A program made the translations under genes and the position numbers. A stretch of 64,000 nt of DNA from Egibacteraceae bacterium (GTDB taxonomy: Bacteria; Actinomycetota; Nitriliruptoria; Euzebyales; Egibacteraceae), in assembly GCA_030447925.1 (NCBI GenBank), contig JAUJNX010000001.1, positions 396,037-460,036 of the forward strand, read 5' to 3'. Below the pieces are notes generated by a model. That model was not told the DNA's origin. It did not search any database and worked only from the letters and a program-made list of their open reading frames with translations. Shown here piece after piece: positions 24,534-33,589 of the stretch (its first letter is position 1; each line of letters begins with the position of its first letter).

Positions 24534-25925
24534 ATGACCCTCGCCGACGAGCTGCGCGCGACCTTCCTCTTCGAGCACCTGACCGACGAGCAGCTCGCCT
24601 GGCTCGTCGCCCGCGGGGAGGAGGAGCACCGGGCCGCGGGCGACGTCCTCTACGCGGAGGGCGCGCCGTCGGACTCGCTGTGGATCCTCCTGGACGGCGG
24701 GATCCAGCTCACCCGCGCCGTCGCCGGTGACGACCACGTGCTGGTCACCACCGAGCAGCCGGGGGTCTACGCCGGCGCCGTCCGCGCCTTCGTGCGCGCC
24801 GCCCGGGAGACCACCTATCCGACCAGCGCCCGCCTGCTGCGCGACAGCCGCCTGTTCCGCATCCCGTCCGACGTCTTCACCGAACTGCTCGCCACCTGGT
24901 TCCCGATCGCCCTGCACCTGCTCGACGGGCTGTTCCTGGGCGTCCGCAACCTGGAGGCGGTCGTCCGCCAGCAGGACAAGCTGGCGGCGCTCGGGTCGCT
25001 GTCGGCGGGCCTGGCCCACGAGCTGAACAACCCGGCGTCCCCGGCGCGCCGCGCCGCGGGCGGGCTCGGCGACGTCGTCGCCCACCTCCGCACCCACCTC
25101 CCCCGGCTGGCCGGCACCCCCGAGCCCGCGCTGGTGGCGCTGGCCGACCTCACCGCCGACGCCGTGGACCGCGCGCGCACCGCCCCCGCCCTGGACCCGC
25201 TCGCGGCCGCGGACCGCGAGGAGGAGCTGCGCGCCTGGCTGGACGACCGCGGGATCGACGACGCCTGGCTGCTGGCGCCGACGCTCGCCGACGCGGGTCT
25301 GGACCTGGCCTGGGCGGAGCGGGCGGCCGACGAGCTGGGCGAGGGCGGCCTGGACCGCGGCCTGCACTGGCTGGTCGACGCCCTCACCGCCGCCGGGCTG
25401 GTCGCGACCGTGCGGGAGGCGACGACGCGCATCTCCGACCTGGTCGACGCGGTGCGCGCCTACACCTACCTGGACCAGGGCGGCGAGCAGGAGCTGGACG
25501 TCCACGACGGGCTGGAGGCCACCCTGGCCGTCCTGGCCGCCCGCCTCGAGGACGTCGAGGTCGTGCGCGCCTACGACCGGACGCTGCCGCCGGTCCTGGG
25601 CAACGGCGGCGACCTCAACCAGGTGTGGACGACCCTGATCGACAACGCGGTCGACGCGATGGGCGGGAAGGGTCGCCTGGAGATCGCGACCCGCCGCGAC
25701 GACGACCGCCTGGCCGTCGACGTGGCCGACACGGGCGCGGGCATCGACCCCGCGATCGCGGAGCGCGTGTTCGACCCGTTCTTCACGACCAAGGAGGTCG
25801 GTGCGGGCAGCGGGCTGGGCCTGGACGTCGCCCGGCGCATCGTCGCGGCCCACGGCGGCGAGATCAGCTTCACGTCCGCCCCCGGGGCCACCCGGTTCAC
25901 CGTCCTGCTGCCCTACTGGAGGTAG
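24534..25925 (+). CDS. cNMP-binding-domain / histidine kinase fusion
   Basis: A 463-aa soluble protein. Residues 1 to about 130 form a CRP-like cyclic-nucleotide-binding domain (FEHLTDEQLAWLV, GAPSDSLWILLDGGIQL). The kinase follows: GSLSAGLAHELNNPASPARR (phospho-His near residue 162), LIDNAVDAMGG (N-box), VADTGAGIDP and GAGSGLGLDVARR (ATP lid). A long linker with a LAWAERAADELGEGG-type helix separates the H-box from the ATPase. No response regulator is adjacent. Confidence 0.88.
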   Translation: MTLADELRATFLFEHLTDEQLAWLVARGEEEHRAAGDVLYAEGAPSDSLWILLDGGIQLTRAVAGDDHVLVTTEQPGVYAGAVRAFVRAARETTYPTSARLLRDSRLFRIPSDVFTELLATWFPIALHLLDGLFLGVRNLEAVVRQQDKLAALGSLSAGLAHELNNPASPARRAAGGLGDVVAHLRTHLPRLAGTPEPALVALADLTADAVDRARTAPALDPLAAADREEELRAWLDDRGIDDAWLLAPTLADAGLDLAWAERAADELGEGGLDRGLHWLVDALTAAGLVATVREATTRISDLVDAVRAYTYLDQGGEQELDVHDGLEATLAVLAARLEDVEVVRAYDRTLPPVLGNGGDLNQVWTTLIDNAVDAMGGKGRLEIATRRDDDRLAVDVADTGAGIDPAIAERVFDPFFTTKEVGAGSGLGLDVARRIVAAHGGEISFTSAPGATRFTVLLPYWR

Positions 25926-26158
25926 TCCTCGACGGTGTCGAGGTCGCGCGGCGCGGCCCCGTCGGGGTCCAGCCCCGCGTTGCGCCGGGCGCGGCGCTGG
26001 CGCAGCAGGTCCCAGAAGCGGTCCAGCTGCAGCTCGACCTCGGCCAGGCGCAGGCGGTCCTCGTCGGGCAGCGGGCCGTGGCCCTCGCGCTCCCGGAGGG
26101 CGTGCTCCTCGTCCGCGAGCTTCTGGATCCGCTGCTCGATGGGATCCTCGTCCGCCAC
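25913..26158 (-). CDS. DUF2630-family small protein
   Basis: An 81-aa protein. I chose GTG 26158 (VADEDPIEQRIQKLADEEHA) because GAGGAG lies 6 nt upstream and the family normally begins here. An in-frame GTG at 26188 would add ten residues. Highly charged and helical, with the conserved DRFWDLLRQRRARRNAG and a C-terminal VEDYLQ. Function unknown. Its 3' end overlaps the kinase gene by 13 bp in convergent orientation. Confidence 0.8.
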   Translation of the reverse strand: MADEDPIEQRIQKLADEEHALREREGHGPLPDEDRLRLAEVELQLDRFWDLLRQRRARRNAGLDPDGAAPRDLDTVEDYLQ

Positions 26159-26269
26159 CTGCTGCTCCTCGTCGTCCGTCCCCGGCACCGGCCCGCAAGC
26201 CTAGACGTTCGGTACCATCGGCAGCGGTGGGTGGAACGTCCGGGTTCACCGTGCCACCAGGAGGGCCTG

Positions 26270-26731
26270 ATGGTCGAGATGGGCAGCGACAGCCGCTTCC
26301 TGTCGCCCGGGGAGCGCATCGTGACGGTCATCAACTTCCATCCCGTGATCATGCTGCGGCAGTTCATCGCCGCGGTCGCGGTGTTCAGCATCGGCGTGTG
26401 GGGATCGGCCGACGGTCAGGGCTGGGGCACTGTCCTGGTGCTCGGCTCCCTCGTGTACCTCGTGGGGGCGTTCTTGGACTACCGGCTGCAGAAGCTCGTC
26501 CTCACCGACAAGCGACTGTTCAAGGTCGAGGGCGTGATCACGCGCAAGGTGTCCACCATGCGCTTGAGCGCGCTCACCGACGTCCGCTACTTCCGCTCGC
26601 CGGCCGGCCTGCTGTTCGGGTGGGGGACGTTCGACGTGGAGACGGCGGGCCAGAACCAGGCGCTCAACGTCGTCAACTACGTGCCGAAGCCGGACCAGTT
26701 CTACGGCAGCATCGTGCGGCTCGTGTTCTGA
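26270..26731 (+). CDS. membrane protein with bacterial PH domain
   Basis: A 153-aa protein with a strong AGGAGG site before ATG 26270. Two hydrophobic helices (IAAVAVFSIGVWGS and VLVLGSLVYLVGAF) are followed by a bPH_2-type domain: YRLQKLVLTDKRLFKVEGVI, then MRLSALTDVRYFRSPAG and FGWGTFDVETAG. These are thought to be membrane-associated scaffold or regulatory proteins. The codons are slightly less GC-rich than those of the neighbours. Confidence 0.85.
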   Translation: MVEMGSDSRFLSPGERIVTVINFHPVIMLRQFIAAVAVFSIGVWGSADGQGWGTVLVLGSLVYLVGAFLDYRLQKLVLTDKRLFKVEGVITRKVSTMRLSALTDVRYFRSPAGLLFGWGTFDVETAGQNQALNVVNYVPKPDQFYGSIVRLVF

Positions 26732-26744
26732 CCCACCCGGTGCG

Positions 26745-29057
26745 CTAGCCGACCAGGTAGGCCGCCGCGCGCGGCGGGGGCAGCGGCTCGGAGAACAGGA
26801 AGCCCTGCGCCTCGTCGCAGGACAGCTCGCGCAGCAGGTCGGCCTGGGCCCGGGTCTCGACGCCCTCCGCGACGACGCGCAGCCCGAGGTCGTGGGCCAG
26901 CGCGATCATCGCCGCCACGATCGAGGCGTCCTCGTCGCGCTCGGGCAGGCCCGCGACGAAGGACCGGTCGATCTTCAGCACGTCCAGCGGGTAGCGGCGC
27001 AACTGCTCCAGCGACGTGTAGCCGGTGCCGAAGTCGTCGGTCGCGATGGCCACGCCCAGCGACTTCAGCTCCGCGAGGATGCGCAGGGTCTCGTCGCCGC
27101 CGCGCAGCACGGCGGTCTCGGTGATCTCCAGGGTCAGCCCCGCGGGGTCGAGCCCCGTGCGCTCCAGCACGCGGGCGACCCGCCGCGCGAAGCTGCGCTC
27201 GAACTGGCGTGCCGACACGTTCACGGCCAGGTGGGGCGGGCCGGGGATGCGGTCCTCGCGCCAGCGCACCGCCTGCTCGCAGGCGATGTCCAGCACCCAC
27301 GACCCCAGCGAGCCCATGAGGTCGGCCTGCTCGGCCACCGGGATGAACAGGTCCGGCTGGAGCAGGCCGCGGCGCGGGTGGTGCCAGCGCAGCAGCGCCT
27401 CCAGGCCCACGCAGCTCCCGTCGCGCAGGGCCGTGATGGGCTGGTACCACAGCTCCAGCTCGTCGTAGCGGCGGAAGGCGTGCAGGTCGCGCTCCAGCTG
27501 GAGGCGGTCCAGGCGCTCCTCGGCGACGCGGTCGACGTGCAGGGCGAGGCGGTTGCCGCCGCGCCCCTTGGCGCGGTACATGGCCAGGTCGGCGAGGCGC
27601 AGCAGGGTGGCCGGGTCGCGGCCGCGGTCCGGGGACCGGCAGATCCCGACGCTCACGGTCAGCCAGAGCTCGTGCGGCCCGACGACGACGGGCCGGCGGA
27701 CGGCCGCGACCACCGCCCGGCCCAGGGCCGTCGCCTCCTCGGCGCCCAGGTCGGGGACGACCAGCACGAACTCGTCCCCGCCGAGCCGGGCGACCAGGGC
27801 GCCGGGTGCCGGCCCCACCGACCGCTCCAGCCGGCGGGCGACCTCGACCAGGACGCGGTCGCCGACGTCGTGGCCCAGCGTGTCGTTGATGCGCTTGAAG
27901 CGGTCGAGGTCGCAGAACAGCAGCGTGAACGCCCGCCCGTCGCGGGTCAGCCCCGCGAGGGTCTCGTGCAGCTGCTTGCGGTTGGCCAGGCCCGTCAGCT
28001 GGTCCTGGAGCGCGAGCAGGGCGAGCCGCTCCTCCGCGCGCTTGCGCTCGGTGACGTCGCGCAGCACGAGCACCGAGCCCTCCGCGCCGCCGTGGCCGGG
28101 CAGGGGGGTCAGCACGACGTCGTAGTCGCGCTCCTCCCCGGGCGGCCCCAGCCGGGCCTCGGCGTGACGCTCGGCCGCCGCCGCGCCGCCGTCCAGGAGG
28201 TCCAGGGGCAGCAGCGACCGGGCCGGCACGCCCTTGCCGCCGCCACGCCCCAGACCCAGCGCGACCCGGCCGGCCGGGTTGACGTCGACGACCCGGCCGT
28301 AGGCGTCCAGGACGACGACGCCGTCGGCCATGCGCTCGAAGACGGCGTGGCGCGCGACCGGGCCGATGGGCAGGAGCCCGTGGCGCAGGACCCCGAACAG
28401 CAGCACCACACCCAGGACGAGCAGCGCGAACGGCGTGACGTCGACCAGCCGGAACGGCCCGATCCCCAGCACGTAGGCCACGTTGCCCGCGAAGCAGACG
28501 ACACCGGTGACCGCGACGACGATGCCCTGGCGCCGGTAGCCGGGGGCGGCACCCCAGGTGCTGCGCAGCAGGAGCACCCCGCCGAGCAGGAGCAGGCCGT
28601 AGGTGTAGACGGCGTGGACCCAGAACAGCGGCCCGGTCAGGGCGCTGGGGATGTCGCGGCCGGGTTCCAGCTCGGGGTACCAGCGGAACAGCTCGCGGGT
28701 CGCGCCGTTGGCCAGGACCACCAGGGTCAGGGCCGGCATGACCGCGAGCAGCGCCATCCGCCGCGCGGTCAGCCAGTGGCGCCGCTCGGTGTAGTGCAGG
28801 ACGAAGGTCAGCCACGCGGGCGGCAGCAGCAGGATCCCCAGGTACTTGATGTCGCCCCAGAAGCGGATGGTCTCCAGGTCCGGCCCGGCCAGCTCCAGCG
28901 CGTAGGCCGCGGTCCAGAAGGTCACCCCGGCGAGGAACAGCGCGAGGCTGCGCGCGGCCGCGGCGGGCTGCTGGCGGACCGCCGCGCCGGCCAGGACGGC
29001 GAGCACGGGCGCGGTCGCGGCCATGACGAGACCCGCCGTCGACCAGTACCAGTCCAT
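26745..29057 (-). CDS. membrane GGDEF-EAL protein with 7TM and PAS domains
   Basis: A 770-aa protein starting MDWYWSTAGLVMAATAP (ATG 29057). Domains: a seven-helix 'histidine-kinase N-terminal 7TM' input (about 1-230), a PAS domain (FERMADGVVVLDAYGRVVDV), a GGDEF domain (RLGGDEFVLVV near residue 424) and an EAL domain (CVGLEALLRW near 551, NVSARQF, DDFGTGYTSL, LKIDRSFV). Both catalytic motifs are intact, so it may make and degrade cyclic di-GMP, with one activity perhaps dominant. Input signal unknown. Confidence 0.92.
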   Translation of the reverse strand: MDWYWSTAGLVMAATAPVLAVLAGAAVRQQPAAAARSLALFLAGVTFWTAAYALELAGPDLETIRFWGDIKYLGILLLPPAWLTFVLHYTERRHWLTARRMALLAVMPALTLVVLANGATRELFRWYPELEPGRDIPSALTGPLFWVHAVYTYGLLLLGGVLLLRSTWGAAPGYRRQGIVVAVTGVVCFAGNVAYVLGIGPFRLVDVTPFALLVLGVVLLFGVLRHGLLPIGPVARHAVFERMADGVVVLDAYGRVVDVNPAGRVALGLGRGGGKGVPARSLLPLDLLDGGAAAAERHAEARLGPPGEERDYDVVLTPLPGHGGAEGSVLVLRDVTERKRAEERLALLALQDQLTGLANRKQLHETLAGLTRDGRAFTLLFCDLDRFKRINDTLGHDVGDRVLVEVARRLERSVGPAPGALVARLGGDEFVLVVPDLGAEEATALGRAVVAAVRRPVVVGPHELWLTVSVGICRSPDRGRDPATLLRLADLAMYRAKGRGGNRLALHVDRVAEERLDRLQLERDLHAFRRYDELELWYQPITALRDGSCVGLEALLRWHHPRRGLLQPDLFIPVAEQADLMGSLGSWVLDIACEQAVRWREDRIPGPPHLAVNVSARQFERSFARRVARVLERTGLDPAGLTLEITETAVLRGGDETLRILAELKSLGVAIATDDFGTGYTSLEQLRRYPLDVLKIDRSFVAGLPERDEDASIVAAMIALAHDLGLRVVAEGVETRAQADLLRELSCDEAQGFLFSEPLPPPRAAAYLVG

Positions 29058-29164
29058 CGCGCGCTCGGTTCCGCCGGCCGGCTCGTTCCCCGCGCACGAT
29101 ACGCGCCGTTCCTGCCGTCCGGCGAATCGGCGCCGGACGGCCGGGGTGGGGCAGGCTGTGGTCC

Positions 29165-30529
29165 ATGGGGAGCCCGCTGGACGCACCGGTCGACCGCTTC
29201 GCCGACGCCCTGGGCCCGGCCCTCGCGGAGGTGGCGGGGCGGGCCGGGACGGCCGCGCAGGACCCGCGCCGCGACGTGCTGCTGGAGGCGCGCGACCTGG
29301 TCGCGGCGGTCGTCGACGCCGACGGCCGCCACGCCGACGACGAGCTGTGGGCCTACCTCGGCACCTTCGGGCCCCGCCTGGGCGGGGACCTGGCGCGCGC
29401 CCTGCCCGCCGACGTCCGCGCGGCGGGCCTGGTCGCCGGGCGCGCCGCGTGGCTGGAGCAGCCCTCGGCCCTGCTCGAGGTGCTCGTCGCCGCGGACCGC
29501 ACCGGCGGGACCCGCCACGCCCGGACCTACTACGACGCCGCGCTGCGCCTGGGCCACGCCGTCGTCGGGCTGGACGCCTACCCCAGCGACCGCGAGCTGG
29601 CCGCGCTGGAGCGCTTCCGGACCACGGTCCTGCGGGCCCTGCCGCCCGAGCCGGCCCCCGGCGCGGTGCGGCCCGACCCGGTCACCGGCGCGCCCCCGCC
29701 CCCGCCGGAGGAGGCGCAGGAGCCGCCGCGCCCCATCGACGAGCTGCTCGCCGAGCTCGACGGGCTGGTGGGCCTCGCGCCGGTGAAGGAGGAGGTGAAG
29801 CTGGTCACGGCCCTGCTGCGCGTCCAGAAGCTGCGCGAGGAGCGCGGCCTGCCGGTGCTGGAGGGCAGCCGCCACCTGGTCTTCACCGGCAACCCGGGCA
29901 CGGGCAAGACCACCGTCGCCCGGCTGCTGGCCCAGATCTACCGCACCCTGCGCGTCGTGGACCGCGGGCACCTGGTGGAGACCGACCGCTCCGCCCTGGT
30001 CGCCGGCTACGTCGGCCAGACGGCGATCCGCGTGCGCGAGACCTTCGACCGCGCCGACCAGGGCGTGCTGCTGGTCGACGAGGCGTACGCGCTGGCCCGC
30101 GGCGGTCCCGGCGACTTCGGCCGCGAGGCCATCGATACGCTGGTGAAGCTCATGGAGGACCGCCGCGACCGGGTCGTGGTGATCGTCGCCGGCTATCCCG
30201 AGGAGATGGAGGAGTTCGTCGGGTCCAACCCGGGGCTGCGCAGCCGCTTCCCCCGCACGATCGCCTTCCCCGACTACGACACCGACGAGCTGGTCGCCAT
30301 CTTCGCGCTGATGGCCGAGCGCCACGCCTACCGCCTGACCGACGACGCGCGCGCGGCCCTGCGTGCGCGACTGGACCGCGAGCCGCGCGGCAAGGGCTTC
30401 GGCAACGGCCGGGTGGCCCGCAACCTGTTCGAGGCCGCGACCGCCCGCCAGGCCCAGCGCCTGGTCGCCCAGGCCACCCACAGCGACGAGGACCTCACCA
30501 CGTTGACCGTGGATGACATCCCCAACTGA
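29165..30529 (+). CDS. AAA ATPase of the CbbX/CfxQ (EccA-like) family
   Basis: A 454-aa protein. An N-terminal helical region (about 1-180) is followed by a CbbX-type AAA module: LDGLVGLAPVKEEVKLVTAL, Walker A GNPGTGKTTVARLL (about residue 241), pore-type GYVGQTAIRVRETFD, Walker B GVLLVDEAYAL, and arginine finger region PGLRSRFPRTI. Family members include the Rubisco activase CbbX and the type VII secretion ATPase EccA. Neither RuBisCO nor ESX genes are in view, so the client is unknown. Confidence 0.9.
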   Translation: MGSPLDAPVDRFADALGPALAEVAGRAGTAAQDPRRDVLLEARDLVAAVVDADGRHADDELWAYLGTFGPRLGGDLARALPADVRAAGLVAGRAAWLEQPSALLEVLVAADRTGGTRHARTYYDAALRLGHAVVGLDAYPSDRELAALERFRTTVLRALPPEPAPGAVRPDPVTGAPPPPPEEAQEPPRPIDELLAELDGLVGLAPVKEEVKLVTALLRVQKLREERGLPVLEGSRHLVFTGNPGTGKTTVARLLAQIYRTLRVVDRGHLVETDRSALVAGYVGQTAIRVRETFDRADQGVLLVDEAYALARGGPGDFGREAIDTLVKLMEDRRDRVVVIVAGYPEEMEEFVGSNPGLRSRFPRTIAFPDYDTDELVAIFALMAERHAYRLTDDARAALRARLDREPRGKGFGNGRVARNLFEAATARQAQRLVAQATHSDEDLTTLTVDDIPN

Positions 30530-30636
30530 GGTGCAACCTCACGGTTCGGTGACGCGTCGGTTGCGTGGACCTTCTGATCAGGTGCGATGCGACGCGCAGG
30601 GGGTACCGTTCGTTACGGCTTCAGTTGGGGAAGTGG

Positions 30637-30652
30637 CAGCCGTTACCGGCTG
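30637..30652 (+). promoter_or_regulatory. hairpin overlapping the ribosome-binding site of the NarL-type regulator
   Basis: CAGCC (30637-30641) and GGCTG (30648-30652) form a 5-bp stem with a 6-nt loop. Its last base is the first G of the GGAGGGG Shine-Dalgarno for the ATG at 30665. The stem is short, so any effect on translation is tentative. Confidence 0.3.
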
Positions 30653-30664
30653 GAGGGGCAGCCC

Positions 30665-31327
30665 ATGGTGCGCGTGCTGATCGCCGACGACCAGCCGATG
30701 GTCCGGTCCTGCCTGCGGGTGATCCTCGAGGCGGAGCCCGACATCCAGGTCGTCGCCGAGGCCGGTGACGGCGTGGAGGCGATCGACCTCGTCGGCCGCC
30801 TCCGGCCCGACGTGGTCCTCATGGACGTCCGCATGCCGCGGATGGACGGGATCGAGGCCACCCGCCGCCTCGTCGCGGGCCCGGTGCCCGTCGAGGTCCT
30901 CGTCCTCACGACCTTCGACGTCGACGAGCACGTCGATGACGCGCTGCGGGCGGGCGCCGTCGGCTACCTGCTGAAGGACGCGGCGACCGACCAGCTCGTC
31001 CGCGCCGTGCGGCTGTGCGCGGAGGGCAAGTCCCTGCTCGCGCCGTCGGTGACCCGGCGGCTGATCGAGCGGCTGTCCCGCCCGGAACCGCGCCCGTCGC
31101 GGCACGCCTTCGAGGAGCTGACGGCCCGGGAGCGCGAGGTGCTCGTGCTGCTCGCGCGCGGGCTGTCCAACGCCGAGATCGCCGCCCACCTCTACGTCGG
31201 CCAGACCACGGTGAAGTCCCACGTCGGCCACCTGCTCGCCAAGCTGGGCGTCCGCGACCGCGTCCAGGCCGTCGTCCTCGCCTACGAGCACGGCCTCGTC
31301 GCCCCCGGCATCGCCGCCGCCAGCTGA
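30665..31327 (+). CDS. NarL/LuxR-type response regulator
   Basis: A 220-aa protein. The receiver domain has the acidic pair in RVLIADDQPMVRS, the phospho-Asp in DVVLMDVRMPRMDG and Lys in GYLLKDAATD. The C-terminal LuxR helix-turn-helix is LTAREREVLVLLARGLSNAEIAAHL ending TVKSHVGHLLAKLG. Strong GGAGGGG upstream. No kinase is adjacent. The HisKA_3 kinase at 12679 is of the right class, but pairing them is only a guess. Confidence 0.93.
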   Translation: MVRVLIADDQPMVRSCLRVILEAEPDIQVVAEAGDGVEAIDLVGRLRPDVVLMDVRMPRMDGIEATRRLVAGPVPVEVLVLTTFDVDEHVDDALRAGAVGYLLKDAATDQLVRAVRLCAEGKSLLAPSVTRRLIERLSRPEPRPSRHAFEELTAREREVLVLLARGLSNAEIAAHLYVGQTTVKSHVGHLLAKLGVRDRVQAVVLAYEHGLVAPGIAAAS

Positions 31328-31424
31328 CAGCCCCCGTTCTACGCCGTGTCTCCTGACTCCTGCGGGCGCCGCCCTGCACCCCGGTCGAGCCCGGCGTTTG
31401 AGGTGCACCCCTAGCCTGCTCCCG

Positions 31425-32633
31425 ATGGAGGAGCTGTCGGGGGGGCAGGCGCGGCGCATCGCACTGGCGGCGCAGGGGTTCACCGACCCGCCGCCCGGCG
31501 GGGTCGTGGACCGGCGCCACCTGCGCCGGGTGCTGCGCCGCACCGGCCTGCTGCAGATCGACTCGGTCAACGTGCTCGCCCGCGCGCACTACCTGCCCGC
31601 CTTCAGCCGGCTGGGGCCCTACCCCGTGGCCCAGCTTGACCGCATGGCCTACGCCGACCGCGAGCTGTTCGAGTACTGGGGGCACGAGGCGTCCCTGCTA
31701 CCCGTCGACCTGCACCCCCTGCTGCGCTGGCGGATGGCGCGGGCCGCGACCGGGGAGGCGTGGGGCGGGCTGGTGCGCCTGGCGCGGGAGCGGCCCGACC
31801 TCGTGGCGCGCGTGGAGGCCGAGGTCGCCGGCCGCGGGCCGCTGCGCGCGGGGGAGCTGTCCGAGCCGGGGGCGCGGCGCGGATCCTGGTGGGGCTGGGA
31901 CGACACCAAGCAGGCGTTCGAGTGGCTGTTCTGGACCGGGCGGTTCGCCGTCGCGCGCCGCGGCGCCAACTTCGAGCGGCTCTACGACCTGTCCGAGCGC
32001 GTGCTGCCCCCCGCGATCCTCGCGGCCCCCACCGTCGAGCAGGACGCGGCGCAGCGGGCGCTGCTGCTGCGCGCCGCCCGGTCGCTGGGGGTGGGGACCG
32101 CCCGTGACCTCGCCGACTACCACCGCATCAACATCCGCGAGGCGCGCGCGCGGGTCGCCGAGCTGGCCGAGGACGGGGCCCTGCTCCCGGTCCGGGTGGA
32201 GGGGTGGCGCGACCCCGCCTTCCTGCACCCGGAGGCGCGCCTGCCGCGGTGGGTCCGCGCCCGCGCCCTGCTGGTCCCCTTCGACCCGCTGGTCTGGGAG
32301 CGGTCGCGCGTGGAGCGGCTGTTCGGGTTCCACCTGCGCATCGAGATCTACACCCCTGCGCCGAAGCGGCGCTACGGCTACTACGTGCTCCCGCTGCTGC
32401 TGGGCGACGCGCTGGTCGCGCGCGTCGACCTCAAGGCCGACCGCGCGGCCGGGGTCCTGCGCGTGGTCGCCGCGCACGCCGAGCCGGGGACCGACCGGAG
32501 CGCCGCCGCGAACGCCCTGGCGGCCGAGCTGGCGCGCCTCGCGGGCTGGCTCGGCCTCGGCGGGGTCGACGTGGCCCCTGCGGGGGACCTCGCCCCCGCG
32601 CTGCGGGCGGTGCAGCCGGTTCAGCCGGCCTGA
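31425..32633 (+). CDS. YcaQ/AlkX-type HTH_42 (AZL) DNA-repair protein
   Basis: A 402-aa winged-helix protein starting MEELSGGQARRIALAAQGF. LRRTGLLQIDSVNVLARAHYLP contains the QΦD motif (QID) of the YcaQ/AlkX subgroup. The related AlkZ enzymes have QΦQ and unhook interstrand crosslinks. EYWGHEASLLPV and the C-terminal YGYYVLPLLLGD are further family marks. It is probably a monofunctional DNA glycosylase for alkylated or crosslinked bases. Confidence 0.87.
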   Translation: MEELSGGQARRIALAAQGFTDPPPGGVVDRRHLRRVLRRTGLLQIDSVNVLARAHYLPAFSRLGPYPVAQLDRMAYADRELFEYWGHEASLLPVDLHPLLRWRMARAATGEAWGGLVRLARERPDLVARVEAEVAGRGPLRAGELSEPGARRGSWWGWDDTKQAFEWLFWTGRFAVARRGANFERLYDLSERVLPPAILAAPTVEQDAAQRALLLRAARSLGVGTARDLADYHRINIREARARVAELAEDGALLPVRVEGWRDPAFLHPEARLPRWVRARALLVPFDPLVWERSRVERLFGFHLRIEIYTPAPKRRYGYYVLPLLLGDALVARVDLKADRAAGVLRVVAAHAEPGTDRSAAANALAAELARLAGWLGLGGVDVAPAGDLAPALRAVQPVQPA

Positions 32634-33589
32634 CGGTCGCGGAACCAGGCAACGGTCGCCGCGACCGCCTCGGGGTGCGGGGTGGTGGCGAACGGGCCGA
32701 ACGCGCGCTGGAACTTGGCGTCGTCGACCACGAACGGCAGCTCCTGCTGGTAGCCGACGTCCGCGGCCTCGCGGATGAAGGGAACAAAGAGGGCGGCGGC
32801 GCGGATGGCCAGGGCGGGGACCCGGGCGATCTTGGCGGGGTGGCCGGCGGCGTCAAAGGCCAGCTGGAGGAACCGCCTGGCGGTCAGCGGCTCCGCCGCC
32901 GGCAGGTGCCAGACCTGGCCGTCGGCCTCGTCGCGCTCACCGAGGGTGACCAGCGCCCGGGCCATGTCCGGCAGGTAGGAGAACGTGTGGGGGACATCCA
33001 GCGGTCCGGGCCACCGCGCCGTCTTGCCCGCCACCACGGCCGGCATCACGGTGTCCCCGGCGCGCGTGGCGGTGCCGCGCGGGCCGTAGTAGTCCGAGGA
33101 GCGGCCCAGCGCGACGCGCACGCGGCCCTCGGCGTGGGCGGCCAGCAGGCGCCGGGCCATCTCGATGCGGGTCCGGCCCTTGTGGTCGGTCGCCAGCTGG
33201 GGCGTGTCCTCGGTCAGCTTGGCTCCACCGGCGAGGGCGCGGGGCCCGTACATGTACAGGTTGTCGGCGAACACCAGCTTCGCGCCCGCGGAGGTCGCGC
33301 CCTCGGTGACGGCCGCGTTCATGGCCGGGAACTCCTGCGGCCAGCGCGTGTAGGCGGGCTGGGCGGCGTGGTAGACGACCGCCGCGCCGGCCGCCGCGGC
33401 CTTCGCGCCCTCCGGGGTCGACACGTCGGCGGCGAGCCGCTCGACGCCCGCCTGGGTCCAGCCGGGCCCGTCGGCGTCGCCCGCGCGGCTGACGGCGCGG
33501 ACGCGGTGCCCGCGGGCCACCAGCTCCCCGACGACGGCGCTGCCGGTGCCGCCGGACGCGCCCAGGACGACGTGCAGGTCGGTGCTCAT
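32621..33589 (-). CDS. NAD-dependent epimerase/dehydratase (extended SDR)
   Basis: A 322-aa protein. Rossmann motif VVLGASGGTGSAVVGEL, then YHAAQPAYTRWPQEFP and LVFADNLYMYGPRALAGG, as in NAD(P)-binding epimerases. A GTG three bases upstream is also possible, but AGGA is better spaced for ATG 33589, which overlaps the tetR stop by 1 bp. It is translationally coupled to the TetR regulator, which probably controls it. Confidence 0.87.
   Translation of the reverse strand: MSTDLHVVLGASGGTGSAVVGELVARGHRVRAVSRAGDADGPGWTQAGVERLAADVSTPEGAKAAAAGAAVVYHAAQPAYTRWPQEFPAMNAAVTEGATSAGAKLVFADNLYMYGPRALAGGAKLTEDTPQLATDHKGRTRIEMARRLLAAHAEGRVRVALGRSSDYYGPRGTATRAGDTVMPAVVAGKTARWPGPLDVPHTFSYLPDMARALVTLGERDEADGQVWHLPAAEPLTARRFLQLAFDAAGHPAKIARVPALAIRAAALFVPFIREAADVGYQQELPFVVDDAKFQRAFGPFATTPHPEAVAATVAWFRDRQAG

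Noticed and set aside
30530-30664. Riboswitch in the NarL-regulator leader
   Set aside because: Only a 5-bp hairpin and a short ACCT/AGGT repeat are seen; no known riboswitch core matches.
12679-31327. Kinase at 12679 and regulator at 30665 as a two-component pair
   Set aside because: The classes fit, but 16 kb of unrelated genes separate them and nothing in sequence links them, so it is left as a guess only.
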